This document shows positions 44,080-55,171 of a stretch of 64,000 bases of DNA, piece by piece. The translations under genes were made by a program, and so were the position numbers. Under the pieces are notes generated by a model, which made no database searches, had not been told where the DNA came from, and saw only the letters and a program-made list of their open reading frames with translations. Source of the DNA: Pinus tabuliformis (lineage: Eukaryota; Streptophyta; Pinopsida; Pinales; Pinaceae); assembly GCA_031772625.1 (NCBI GenBank), contig CM062808.1, positions 472,747,655-472,811,654 on the forward strand. The letters run 5' to 3'. Numbering within the stretch: position 1 is the stretch's first letter; each line of letters opens with the position of its first letter.

Positions 44080-45842
44080 CCATTTTAACCCTCGTGATTG
44101 TCATTCTATCAACCTCTTCCGCCAGATGAGCCTTGGGTTTTCTCCTTCCATCGTCACTATCTGCTTGGCCAATCATACGTTTTGACTTGGTTGTTTTACC
44201 CTTTTCGAGGAACAGTTGCAATGAGTGGTCTTATTAGCCAGCATCTTCATAGAAATCATCATGTTTTGAGAAGTTTCAACATAATTGGAACCAGTTGCTA
44301 TCCTAGACACCACTTGTTCCTCAAAGTGGAGTCCTCTTTAAGCTCTTTTCAGACTCTCTAAACATGAAAATATTGTTGAGTGCTTGTCATTTCCAGCTCA
44401 TTAATGGATTGGAAACGATATCTCTCTTGTATTAGTTTACGCTTTTTCGGGCTTGAGAGATTAATTTACGAAAAAGAACTTGTGGAGTTTTCTTTTTGTC
44501 TCCTTTCAAACTCTGTAAACATGAAAAGGATCGAGTTATCTTTGTCGTTAAACTCGTTAAAAAAAAATATAGCGACAAACTTGTCCATCTAGACAAGACC
44601 AAGTTTCACCTTCGCTAGACTCGTTAAAACATCAAATAGTGATGGATTCACCTGAAGGGTGAAACTATAAAACAAGCATATGTTATCCTCCTCAATCTTG
44701 ATAAAAATAAATAGGTACTGGTCAGAAATGACTGGGGAAAATGGGAAAAAGGGGAAAACCACTTTATGGTAGCAGGTCGCTCTTGAACATGACACTTTCA
44801 CTCCATCATCGTGACTATCTGAGTTGGGTTATTAGCTTGATGGTTATCACATCGTTGGTCTATCATACCATCCATCACTTTGTTTTGGGTCAATGTTGCC
44901 AATTCATTTAGATTATTTGGGTTGGGTTATCTGCTTGATGGTTATCATACCTATGGTCTATCACACCATCCATTACTTTGTTTTTGGATCAATGCTACCA
45001 ATTCATTCAGTGTCGCCGATATGTTCAAGAGAAGTCATTCAGTCAAAATTCATCCTTTGGAATACCATAAACCTTCATTTTCATGACCGCCATTCTTAAA
45101 CCTTGTGTTGTTAGTCAAATTCCATCTCAAAAATCACTACACTCATTTCGTGTCATTGATGTGGGATACATCAAGGCCCTCCTGCGATGAGCCGCTTTTT
45201 GTCGACATCAGCACATTATCTAGGAAGTTGACTTAGAAACACCCTTCCAATACCTTGAGGCTTGCATGCATCAATGGTAGGTTTCTCGCTTCCGGCGATA
45301 GGAATACATCAATGGCCTTCAACTGAAAGACTTTGTATGGTGTTTGACATCAAATCATCCATTCACACCATGCAGAATGTACTACAGTACCTTGAGGATC
45401 ATTATCATTATCGGTGATTTCTCTCGCATATGTTAACAACTTACATCATTAGCTGGTAATCAGATGGTGTCTTCCCATGTTTGACTTCATATCACATATT
45501 CACATGGTTAGAATCGTACTTGAGCAAACGGTTGAATGAGATTGAAGACGTTGGATCTAGTTTCATCCATCCGGGCTGCGATTTCAGGAGTACTAAATCA
45601 TATGTACAATGGCTTTACATTGATGGTCATTCTGATCATGGGTCTATATATGTAGACGATTGTTTATGTACATGTAATGAAAGTTTATAAGCCGAGCATG
45701 GGTATGCCTTCCCTCAACAATTCATATAAAATCAAATGTCATGATATATGTATTGTAATTGATGCAGGTCACCTTCCACTTTGATACATTCTCATCACAT
45801 TGTAAAGCATTTCATTTGACATTGGCATTTTTCTAACTTCAT
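44080..45842. other. R4 3' non-coding region, homologous to that of R5
   Basis: No gene is present. TTTTTCGGGCTTGAGAGA at about 44445 and CATCAGCACATTATCTAGGA at about 45205 have counterparts in R5 near 37961 and 38602, in the same order, continuing up to the polypurine tract. Confidence 0.7.
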
Positions 45843-45857
45843 GGTTTAGGGGGTAGC
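45843..45857 (+). promoter_or_regulatory. R4 polypurine tract
   Basis: GGTTTAGGGGGTAGC directly precedes the 3' LTR. Confidence 0.85.
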
Positions 45858-46899
45858 TGTTACATATCCATTTGGGCACATCAAATCCCAACATCCATAT
45901 CAGTGTTTTAGGGCTCATCAAACCCTAATTTTAGTTTTTACATGCCCTAAACAATTCACCCCTTTGAATGCCTCCTTCCCAGACAGTTTCATTTCAACTT
46001 GAAGACATCCAAAAATAGCCTCTAGAGGGACCAGCACAGGTAAGCCCTTATGAGGGTGCGCTTCAAAGCAGTTAAGTCCACTACCAGGGTGCTATGCAGA
46101 GCACTTAGGCTTCCTTTCACCTGTGTTGGGCGAGAATGAGTGAAATTCACATAGGGTTTGGGGATTATTATTATCTTTTGGAGTCATCTAGAAGGTTCCC
46201 TCACTTATCAACTCCTATGAGCTCGAACATGGATGAGGAATGAGTTAAGGTGCATCCTATCCTCTCATCCCTTCCTCCATGGAACTAATTCTAAGTATGG
46301 AAGGCCATTCAATGCCACCATTAATGACAAAAACGCCTTCATCTTCCTATAAATTGACCACTCATCTAAGTGATCAAGGGCTGGATTATGTTGAATTGTA
46401 AGGAGATAATGCTGCTATGAGATTTAGCTTTGAAGCAAGTATTGTATTGCTACAAGTTTGTCATGCTTTTGATGTGATGTGGATGGGATCCAAGCTATAG
46501 GAATGGCTTTGAATCAGACACCAATGGTTGTAATTCCTTCTTCTATCTAATAAAGTGTTTGAACCTTTTTTCCATATGTTTGTATTGTTTCATAATTCTT
46601 ATGTGTGTGAATTGTATCTGATTCCTTTCATTTATATTCAATAGATTGTATTCTTTGATTGGTTCTTTGTCTTATGTTGTGTTTACAGGGTACTTCTCAA
46701 GTGGATTAAGTACGGGAAGGAGCGATGGGATCGATACAAGGGAGACGAGAGGAAAACGAAACTACAAGTAGGTATTCTATCTTCTCATCTTATCTATTGC
46801 TTATAGGAAAAGTCTAAAACACTGTAAACTATTGTTCTAGATAAAACTACTTATCTAGGGAATTAGTATTTATCTGTAGATACCAAATTCTCAAAAACA
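45858..46899 (+). repeat. R4 3' LTR
   Basis: TGTTACATATCC to ..TCAAAAACA, followed by the duplication CCTGT and by R3 sequence. TATAAAT is at 46348. Confidence 0.95.
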
Positions 46900-46904
46900 C
46901 CTGT

Positions 46905-48418
46905 CAACCATCCTTTTCAACCATATCCACTCCAATCTTCTCAGTGAGGAAACCCATCAAAAGGGTGGAGGCCTCAAGTCAACCAACCTCCTACTTTACA
47001 ACCTCCACCCCAACCTAAACCATAGTTCACTCATGCTACTCCACCTAAGAAACTCCAAATTCCTACTCAACCTAATCCGAACTCAAACCATAAGCAAGCA
47101 CAACAGGCCTACAATGGAGAGACATCCTATCCTTCTTATGCTATGGAAATCCAGGAGATCAACCTTCGGTCTAGGAGAGTGCTCCTAGATAACCACCCAC
47201 CTTCTCCAACTGAAGCGTTTGAAGAAGAGAAGGAAGTGAGTGCTCCTCAAGTCAATACACCTCTCTTTCCTGAGAGGTTGATCCACCCTATCGAACACAC
47301 CCTAGAAGAGGTTGAACTTATAGGAGAACCGAAGAATGTGTGTGTTAAGATACCCCTTCTCCAGGCCATTAAATATGCTCCCATATATAATAATCTTATC
47401 AAGGAAAAATGTTTCAAAAATCCTAGGAGAAGTAAAAGAGACACCCCCACCATCAATGTTGTTGGGAAACTATCTAATTTGATGCTTAGGAGGGTAATCT
47501 TCCCAAAATATCTAGACCTTGGAATCCCAGTAGTGGATGTGAAAATTGATGGCATTATAGTCCCTAATACCCTTATTGATCTTGGGGCTGCAATCAATGT
47601 GATGACTAAGGAAATCATGCTAAATTTAAATATCCAAGGGGCTTTGAGGAAGACCACCATAGTGTTGCATCTTGTAGAGAGATCCATAGTAGATCCTAAG
47701 GGAATTGTTGAAGATGTTATGGTCTCTATTGACTCTTGGGAGTATCCTACTAATTTCCTAGTTATCCAACCCAAAACCAAGTTTAATGGTTATCCTCTCA
47801 TCTTAGGAAGACCTTGGTTGGCCACTACTGATGCCCACATTATTTATAGGGATGGGAACATTACTATTAATAATGGAAATTTATCAAAAACAATGGTATT
47901 GTATCCTCCTGCTTAGGCTTATATTGAACATGACTTACCCTTGTGGTTAGAAGAGGAGGAAGAGGATGAATTGTATCACACAACACCTTACCTAATATGC
48001 ACTCTAGATATTGTTATAGGAGGGGGGAAACCTAATGAATATGACCTCATTGACCATATCCTTCAGAACCAACCTCCCACTCCCATACTAATTGATGATT
48101 TGATGAAATCATATGGGAGTAGTCCTTAGAATGATTTATGTCCTGTTGACTCAAGTCTAGAAAATTTCAAGATTGTAGAGTTTGGCCCATCCAAAACTTT
48201 AAATATCAACCCCTCTCTCTTGGCAAAACAAGAAGAAAAATTATTCAATGTGCTGAGGAAAGACGTGGATGATTTTTCCTGGGATTATAAGGATATGAAA
48301 GATGTGAATCCCTCAGTTTGTACTCATCATATTTACATCAAGGAGGGATGCAAGGTTCTGTGCCAATCCAAGAGAAGGAGGAACCAAAATCTTAAGGACA
48401 TTGTGAAAGAGGAATCAT
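46905..48418 (+). pseudogene. R3 gag end, protease and linker to RT
   Basis: After the duplication, the proline/glutamine-rich gag tail continues, then the conserved EINLRSRRVL. The protease has TLIDLGAAINVMT (D-L-G active site at 47578) and YPLILGRPWLAT, as in Athila-type pol. Stops occur near 46950, 47020, 47914 and 48127 within one reading phase. The linker reaches FSWDYKDMKDVNPSVCTHHIY and VKEES, where R6 is inserted. Confidence 0.88.
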
Positions 48419-50094
48419 TGTCGAGCTATAAAAAGGGTCTCTTTCACCTCTAATTACCTCCCATTAGGTTGTCAATCTAGGAATGTTTTGTTATTTCAAA
48501 GAGTGTCTCAGTCTGAGGATATCATTTTCCAGAGTAATGCTAGTAGTACAGTGCTCAAAAATACAAGAGTAAACGGATGCTTGTTTATAGCAAACTACTT
48601 TTAAAGACTAAACCATGCATTCAGAAAACTAAGCAATTTATCAGTCAAGGGTTCAGTAGCAGTAACTCATCCCTTTGTAAACTGATGGGCCAAAGGAAAT
48701 CAAGGAACAGATCATTGATCTGGGCGTTGGACAGTAAATGTCAACACCCGCTACAGTCTTAGATCGTTCCTCACACCAAAGTGAAAATAACACAAATGAC
48801 AGGAAATGGAACAACAGATAAGAAATGGAACAGCAAACAGGAAACTGTAACAACAATTAAGTCTAATAAGCAACAACACCTTAGTCTACAAGATCAAATG
48901 CAATAATCATGTCCTACAGGAATCAAATGGCAATCCTCCACTTTTAAGGATGAATCGAACAACACACAAAAATGGAACAGCACTGATTAATAATGGACTA
49001 TAGAACAACGCTTGAAAGCCACTCATACATGCACACGGCACACCTTAATAGTAATCTAATTCTGGTAATCCAGTTGTCAATCTCAGTTATAAAGAATACG
49101 ACTGTATTTCAGAATGGAACAACAACATCTATAGATTCAACAATCGCAAGGGAACATAATCCCTAAGATGAGTTCAGTAATACCAATGAATAATTGTACA
49201 CACAGATACTCTATAATTGAACAACAACAGTATTCTATAAAGACTGGAAATATTATATTAGCACTTAAAGGAACAGTAATACGTTGCAAAGTTAATACAA
49301 TGGTTATGTCTTCAGAAATGATATTACTCAATAAATCAAACATAACAGAGCGTGTGATGTAAACTAACAGAACATATCAGATTACAAAATAGCGTTGATG
49401 AGCAAACCACACATAAACCAAAAGTAATAGTACGGGAGGAAGTGTTCCTCCAAGGCCAGGCCCTTAGCCTCCAGGGTACACCACTTGAAGTTATGCCAGA
49501 ATCGAAGATGAAATATCAACCGAGTTTGTATTAATGCATAAGATAAAATTACAATGGATCACTTCTCAATCAAGAGTCGATGATCAAAGTCTCAACTTTA
49601 AGAGAAATTACATAAAAATATAACAAACTCCCTGGGCTAATAGTGATGCCCCGTTTTATAATGGTGAAGGCGGAGATGTCTAGGTGCAAAAGTAGTTAAA
49701 GCAGTGATCCCTCAGGATCAAACGATCCTGAGGGATTCACCGAACCGTTGGTCCTCAGTTATCTCTTTACTTTCTTGCGCCGAGCTGATATCTCCATTTC
49801 CTTTCTAGGGCCGATACACTTTGATTTGGTTTTCCTTGTTTACATACGGTTCCCCGTCAAAGGGACATCGGTTAACCTAGCCTTGTCCTTTCCTTTGGAA
49901 TGGCAGTCTTTTGTTTTTCCTTCTTCCTGCATAAGAAAATGACAATTGTCAGTGTTTTTGTTTTTCACATTAATCTTACAGGTTTTATTACAATTCCTTA
50001 TCATCTACCTAGTTCATGATAGAAAAGGTTTGTAATTTTTAATGAAAAGATGTTGGAATAATCATCAAAAACATACCTTCTTTAGTACTCTACA
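48419..50094 (-). repeat. R6 3' LTR
   Basis: In plus orientation TGTCGAGCTATAAAAAGG to ..TAGTACTCTACA. It matches 61289-62984. The promoter on the minus strand has TATAAAA (49660-49654), and a perfect hairpin lies some 50 bp upstream of it. Confidence 0.95.
49707..49736. repeat. 13-bp perfect hairpin in the R6 LTR
   Basis: ATCCCTCAGGATC, loop AAAC, then GATCCTGAGGGAT. The 5' LTR keeps it at 62597-62626 with a changed loop base. It sits upstream of the TATA box in the direction of transcription. Confidence 0.9.
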
Positions 50095-50112
50095 CACCCC
50101 CCTGCTTACCCT
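50095..50112 (-). promoter_or_regulatory. R6 polypurine tract
   Basis: The minus strand reads GGTAAGCAGGGGGGTG immediately before the 3' LTR. Confidence 0.85.
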
Positions 50113-52032
50113 TTTTCATGCCCTCATGAAAACATCGTAGTTGACATGTAAGGTAGTGAGAGAGTAGGCTGGAGATGGAATCTCATGTGGAGGTCTACAG
50201 CCATGATGCATAACTAGGTGTTCAAAAAAATGGCCTGTCTGACCCTCAGGCATCTCGTACAGGGCTTGGTATCCAGGTGCAGGGTGCCAAATAATTGGAC
50301 TCTAGAACCTATATCCTAACCAGGATGGCCCTGCCCTCAAAATGGTTTCACCATAGAGGTGCAAGCGGTTGGCGACTAACTTAAAATTTTCATACTTAAA
50401 TGGTTCCCTGAGTTGGATATTCGAATTAGAGATCTGGTATCGAAATTTAGCCACATCAATGGCAAGGTCTTTAATAGTGAAAAAGTATTCTATTCCCTGC
50501 CGATTGATTGTTGTATGAATGGGTCCTAATGCTTCAATTATGCCTGGAGTCCCCATGAGGTTCCTGTTTTCCCTCCACAACTATACTGAATCCCTAGGCT
50601 CAGCTCTTACCCACAATTCTAATCCGTTTTCTTGCCTTTGGAAAGCATTATAGGCTTTAAGCCATTTAATTTGATTAACCCCAAATGAAATAAATGCCTG
50701 TAATTGGATATCCCCAACAAAAGGGCTGGGGTTCAGCTTGGTCTCCTGGTCTAACACAAGGTTATGCAAATAAAACTCACACAGTAATCTTTGAACTTTT
50801 ACCCCGTAGTGCTTACAGCAGTTTATAAAATCATCGATGGTATTAATTTGTATAGGGGTGCCTGCTTTAACAGCCTTTATTTTCAATTGCAAATATTGTT
50901 CCATTAAAAACAAGGCATAATTCTTAGCAGGGGCTCTACATGCTAGGACATCATTGTACAAAGAACATAAGGTATCCATCTGCTTGATAACTATATCTAA
51001 CCTACGAGTTACCTTCACGACTTTCTCTTCTTCCCTTCGCCACCCTTCAAAGGCCTGGCTTTCGGATAGATTGATGTTCCTTAGCTATTGTTGTAGTTCT
51101 TCATACCTTTCTCGAGGAACCATTTGTTCTATGAGCTTTTCTGCTGCTTGCTGAGCTTGCGTCAAACCCTCTCGTAGGGTTACCGTCCTTGGATCACTAT
51201 CCCACATGGTAGTGGAGACCGGGAGGTTTACTTGAATCTTCCTATTGTGTTTTTTCGTGGTTCGCATTCCTTCAGGGGACTGTGCCTCTGTCTGTACTTC
51301 TTTGTCACAGGCCAATACATTATGGGTAACAGTCAAATGTTGTTCCTTTTGATTTTGAACAGCAGACTGCTCCTCAACAACATTTGGAACAGCAGACCGC
51401 TTTTCGACAGGGTTTTGAACAACAGGATGGACTCTGGTCCTTCGAACCTTTTTCTTGAGAGGTTTTGCTGTAATGGTTGCATGTCTCCCCCCCGAAGTCC
51501 TTTTTACCCTTTTTCTTGTTTTCAAAATCCTGATCTGCTGTCGAAGCTGAACTATTACATTCAGTAGTCTTTGCTGTTCTTTCCGTAATCTCTTAATTTC
51601 CTCAATTTCCTTAGAAGGAACAACAGACTGTTTACTGCGGCCTGGACTATGATCTGGATCAATTCCCTGATTTTCTCTTTGGGGTGCTTCTTCGTTGCTC
51701 TACTCTGGTTGCTCCGGGGAAAGAACCCTAGCTGGTTCTATTATTTCTTGGGTGACTTCTTTTTCTGCCTCCCCTTCTTCCGGAATTTCTTCTGGTGTAG
51801 TCTAGCTAGGAATGGATTGTTCCTGTTCTACATCACTTCTCTCTCCTGTCATATTTTCATCATGAACAGGCTGACTCTCCCCTTCTACCTCGGCATGTAA
51901 TTCTTCAGGTGCATTTCTATCCTGAGCAGAGTGTTCTTTTGGTTCTTCTTCAACATGAAGATCTGGTGGGCTAGAAGGTTGGCCATATTCGCCCATATTG
52001 GCCAAAATGTTTGCCAATTCATCTTCTCTCAA
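50113..52032 (-). pseudogene. R6 extra ORF, middle and C-terminal part
   Basis: One reading phase runs from 52032 to about 50110, broken by single stops near 51802, 51085, 50581 and 50302. The first 200 residues are acidic (EEEPKEHSAQDRN). A coiled coil follows (EIEEIKRLRKEQQRLLN), then a basic stretch (KTRKRVKRTSGGRH). The C-terminal half is globular, with FINCCKHYGVKVQRLLCEFY and SFGVNQIKWLKAYNAF. There is no membrane segment or signal peptide, so it does not look env-like. I do not recognise the C-terminal domain. Confidence 0.65.
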
Positions 52033-52204
52033 TGGATTCTACAATGTGCTACCTTCATGCTGTTCTGTTTCCTCCTCCTGCATAGGTTGCTCAGTTTCTT
52101 CCTCCATTTCTCCTTCCTCGTTTCCCTATATTCCTTTGTCATTTTCTTCTCCTTCTAATCGTGGGGGTTGCTCATCCCCTGAATCGTTTACCTCTACTGG
52201 TTGG

Positions 52205-52972
52205 CTAGTATCTCCTTGGGACTTTTCCATCCTCCCTTTTATCCGTGCTAATCGGACCGATTTCCTTCGTTTTTTCTGGACACTCAGGTGTACTGGTGGC
52301 ATGTTTATGTTTTGGGGATGGTGTGGTCAATCCCCCATCTATCATGGTAATTAGCTCTTCCCAACTGCTCTGTTGCTGGGTAAGGCTATGGCTAACTATT
52401 AACTGTATCAACCCATGGTGACTGACGACTGATTCTACATGCTGTGCCTTTTTCATGCTTCATGCAACATCATGAAGTAATGAATTTAAAAATGCAGGTA
52501 AGTTTACAGAGCATTTTTGCTTTAATACAGCTAAAAGTTTAAGGTGTCATGGTCTTACCATGTCTTTTCTACCTTCACAGGTGATGTAGCTCTGAATGGT
52601 CTTCGCCAATTCCACCCATGGTTCTCCTAATGCTGCTGGTAGAACCCCCTTTCCTCTAATTGTCAGGCTCTGGCCTTCCTCCTGGAAGGTTTCTATGATC
52701 TTCTGCAATCTCTCCTTCTTTAACGTCCATACAGGTCCAACGGTTGGCAGTCCCGAGACCTCTGCGATTATGTCATCGGTGACTGCTATGTGTCTCCCCC
52801 TCACTGTGGAGTGATCCTCTTGCAAGTTCTGCAAGAATTCAATTGCTACAGTCTCATTGGATTCCTGTAAGCGATTGAGATACGTTAACCATCCTGCTCT
52901 TGCCAGGATTTCTCGTGCAGCATCAGAGACTGTTAACACCTGTGGTTCTCTCCGAATCGATCTTCCTCCCAT
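52205..52972 (-). pseudogene. R6 extra ORF, N-terminal part (plant-transposon-protein-like)
   Basis: ATG 52972 begins MGGRSIRREPQVLTVSDAA. The domain continues with AVTDDIIAEVSGLPTVGPVW, LGEPWVELAKTIQSYITCEG and, after TGA stops at 52547 and 52460 (both fit CGA), NLPAFLNSLLHDVA and SHHGLIQLIVSHSL. This pattern resembles uncharacterised plant-transposon-associated proteins. One base shift near 52200 separates it from the downstream frame. It lies 2.2 kb after pol on the same strand, so it may be made from a spliced or internal transcript. Confidence 0.65.
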
Positions 52973-54420
52973 GTTTGTGGTTTCCCTGTAAAATCTCAGA
53001 CTTTGACAATGGAACAGCAGCTGTTCATGCTGTTAAAACACAGAGAAGCTAACAGACGCAAGACTCGCTCAAAATCTAAAGGGCTTTACCAATGCCGCAG
53101 AGCATACTATGGAAATGGCTTAGGAACAACAAGCCATGCAAAAATAAAAAAATAGTATATCGTTGAGCCGTGCTATTCCCAAGTACGCAATTTCCCGAAT
53201 AGTGGTCTGACACGTAATCCAGCGAATGATGAGGTTAACCTCCCCCCCGCAATGTGATAGGCCGTCCCGGCCGTCAAATAAAGGAGCGGCGTGCCGATCT
53301 GCCCTGGAACAGAGTCATAAAGGAACAACGTATGGCCATATGCCATGTTTACAAAAGTAGCAGGTTACCAAAATCGAGGTGCAAGGTCAGATCGCTTAAT
53401 AAGTGAGAGACTGCTGTGATATGATGCAAGGCTGGGAAGATAGGACAGCTGCCGTGCATACAAAGTGTCATGTAGTCATTGTCAACTTTTCTGTCATGAT
53501 TGGTGATAATAGATTTACATGCATTTTATGGTTCGGGAAATAATATACATTCTTCTTATGTGATTTATTACTAAGGTATAAGAAACAGAAGGGTGTTGAT
53601 AATTACCTATTGGTGTAAATAATGTGACTTCAATACCATTAACAGTGCTCTGCTGCCGACAGGTGTCCATAACCTTGGTAGAGTTGTTTATTTCACCCAT
53701 GGAACCATGATCCTTTTTGTATGCTTAGGAAATGTTGTGCGATGTCAAAATGTAGGCCATTATGCTAGCTTGGTGACCAGTTAGCCATAATTCCATTCAC
53801 GAGGAAGGAGCGAAAGGTGGGCAGGCCGGCTCGTGATGAGACCTCCTGTTCCAAGGGTTCTTAATTTGATATACCTTTTGGACCATATCCCTGGTGTGGT
53901 GGCCATAGTGGGAATGCCACTTCACTTTCTTCCTCATGATCATGGTAGGCTGGCTCTTAATGAGACCCCCTATCCTGCATTTGACAACTTATATAAACAA
54001 GTCATTAAAATATCATTGTTTGCTCTTTTTTTCTTTCTTTTTCATAAAGTACTTTCCCATTTATACACAAAGGGTGGTTCAACACTCCTTAAGAGTAGGA
54101 ATGGTGGAAGAAGTCTTAACATCTCAATAGGAACATATAAACCCTTTGTTCTTATTCCTAAATAATAATCAAAGAGGATTAAAAGGAACCAACATGATAA
54201 AGATAACCAATCAGAGCAGAGTTAGTGGAACAATGACAGCAAAAGATAATGGGTAAGTGTGTCCTTCCCTCTGTCCTCTTACCAATTCAGAGCAATTTCT
54301 TATAAAAATAGCGATTTTATAATTCACTGATTTCAGTATGTTGTGATTTTGTATTCATTGCATAAGTGCATAGCTGTGTTCCAAAAGACTTGAAAGAACA
54401 GGAACAGCAGGCATCCTTAA
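52973..54420. other. R6 spacer between pol and extra ORF
   Basis: There is no credible gene. 53160-53330 is notably GC- and CpG-richer than its surroundings and lies just upstream of the extra ORF, so it could hold its promoter. Nothing recognisable as such is seen apart from an AT-rich stretch at 53140-53160. Confidence 0.5.
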
Positions 54421-54507
54421 TTTAGAACAGCAAGGGGAGCAAGCATAAGTAAAAGGAATACGAGGATGTTGTTGTTTCAAAAAGGAAGAGCAAAAGAATA
54501 CAAGTGG

Positions 54508-55061
54508 TGTTCCTTTTGGAAAAAGGAACAGCAAAGATCAAAAAATGTTGTTCCTTTGGAAAAGGAACAGAAGAAAACACCAATGTCGTTCCTTTGGAAA
54601 AGGAACAGAAAAAATCGAAAATGTTGTTCATTTGGAAAAGGAACATCGGAACACACAAATGTTGTTCCTTTGGAAAAGGAACAGCAAAAATCAAAAATGT
54701 TGTTCATTTGGAAAAGGAACAGCAGAAAACACACATGTCGTTCCTTTGAAAAAGGAACAGCAAGAATCGAAAATGTTGTTCCTTTGGAAAAGGAACAGCA
54801 GAAAACAGAAATTCGTTCCTTTGGAAAAGGAACAACAAAAATCGAAAATGTTGTTCCTTTGGAAAAGGAACAGCAAAAAACACAAATGTCGTTCCTTTGG
54901 AAAAGGAACAGCAAAAATCATAAATGTTGTTCCTTTGGAAAAGGAACAGCAAAAGCACAAGGCAAAGTTAAAGCAAAATGAACGGCTGATCCAAGAGGTG
55001 TTGTTCCTTTGAAAAAGGAACAGCAAAACGGAAATGTTGTCCCTTTGAGAAAAGGAACAAC
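54508..55061. repeat. Hairpin minisatellite in R6, 14 units of about 38 bp
   Basis: Each unit contains the near-perfect palindrome GTTCCTTTGGAAAAGGAAC (8-bp stem GTTCCTTT/AAAGGAAC) followed by a spacer. Spacers alternate between CAGCAAAAATCGAAAATGTT-like and CAGCAGAAAACACAAATGTC-like forms, so the higher-order period is about 77 bp. Several frames are open on both strands because of the repeat. I do not call any of them a gene. Confidence 0.95.
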
Positions 55062-55171
55062 AGAAAATAATAAAATTGCTACTGCTCGAAAAGTAACAAC
55101 AAAGTGTTGATACAAAAATAATTCAACAAAACAAATAAATTATGTACAAAGTGTGAAAGGAGATAAATCAC

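Larger units (their letters stand above)
23222..46899 (+). mobile_element. R4: RT-less Ty3/gypsy-related element, split by R5
   Basis: LTRs (23222-24251 and 45858-46899) are flanked by the exact duplication CCTGT (23217-23221 and 46900-46904), followed by continuation of R3 gag. Primer site and polypurine tract are in place. The internal region keeps pieces of gag, two zinc knuckles and a protease, but no RT, RNase H or integrase. A tandem array occupies the pol position. Without R5 it is about 8.25 kb. It would depend on enzymes from another element. Confidence 0.93.

Noticed and set aside
52460-52549. Possible intron in the R6 extra ORF (GTAAGA near 52544)
   Set aside because: The interval keeps the reading phase and codes for plausible protein once two TGA codons are seen as mutated CGA; an exon is simpler.
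54466-55026. Open frames of 110-170 codons on both strands
   Set aside because: They are by-products of a stop-poor minisatellite unit read in several frames.
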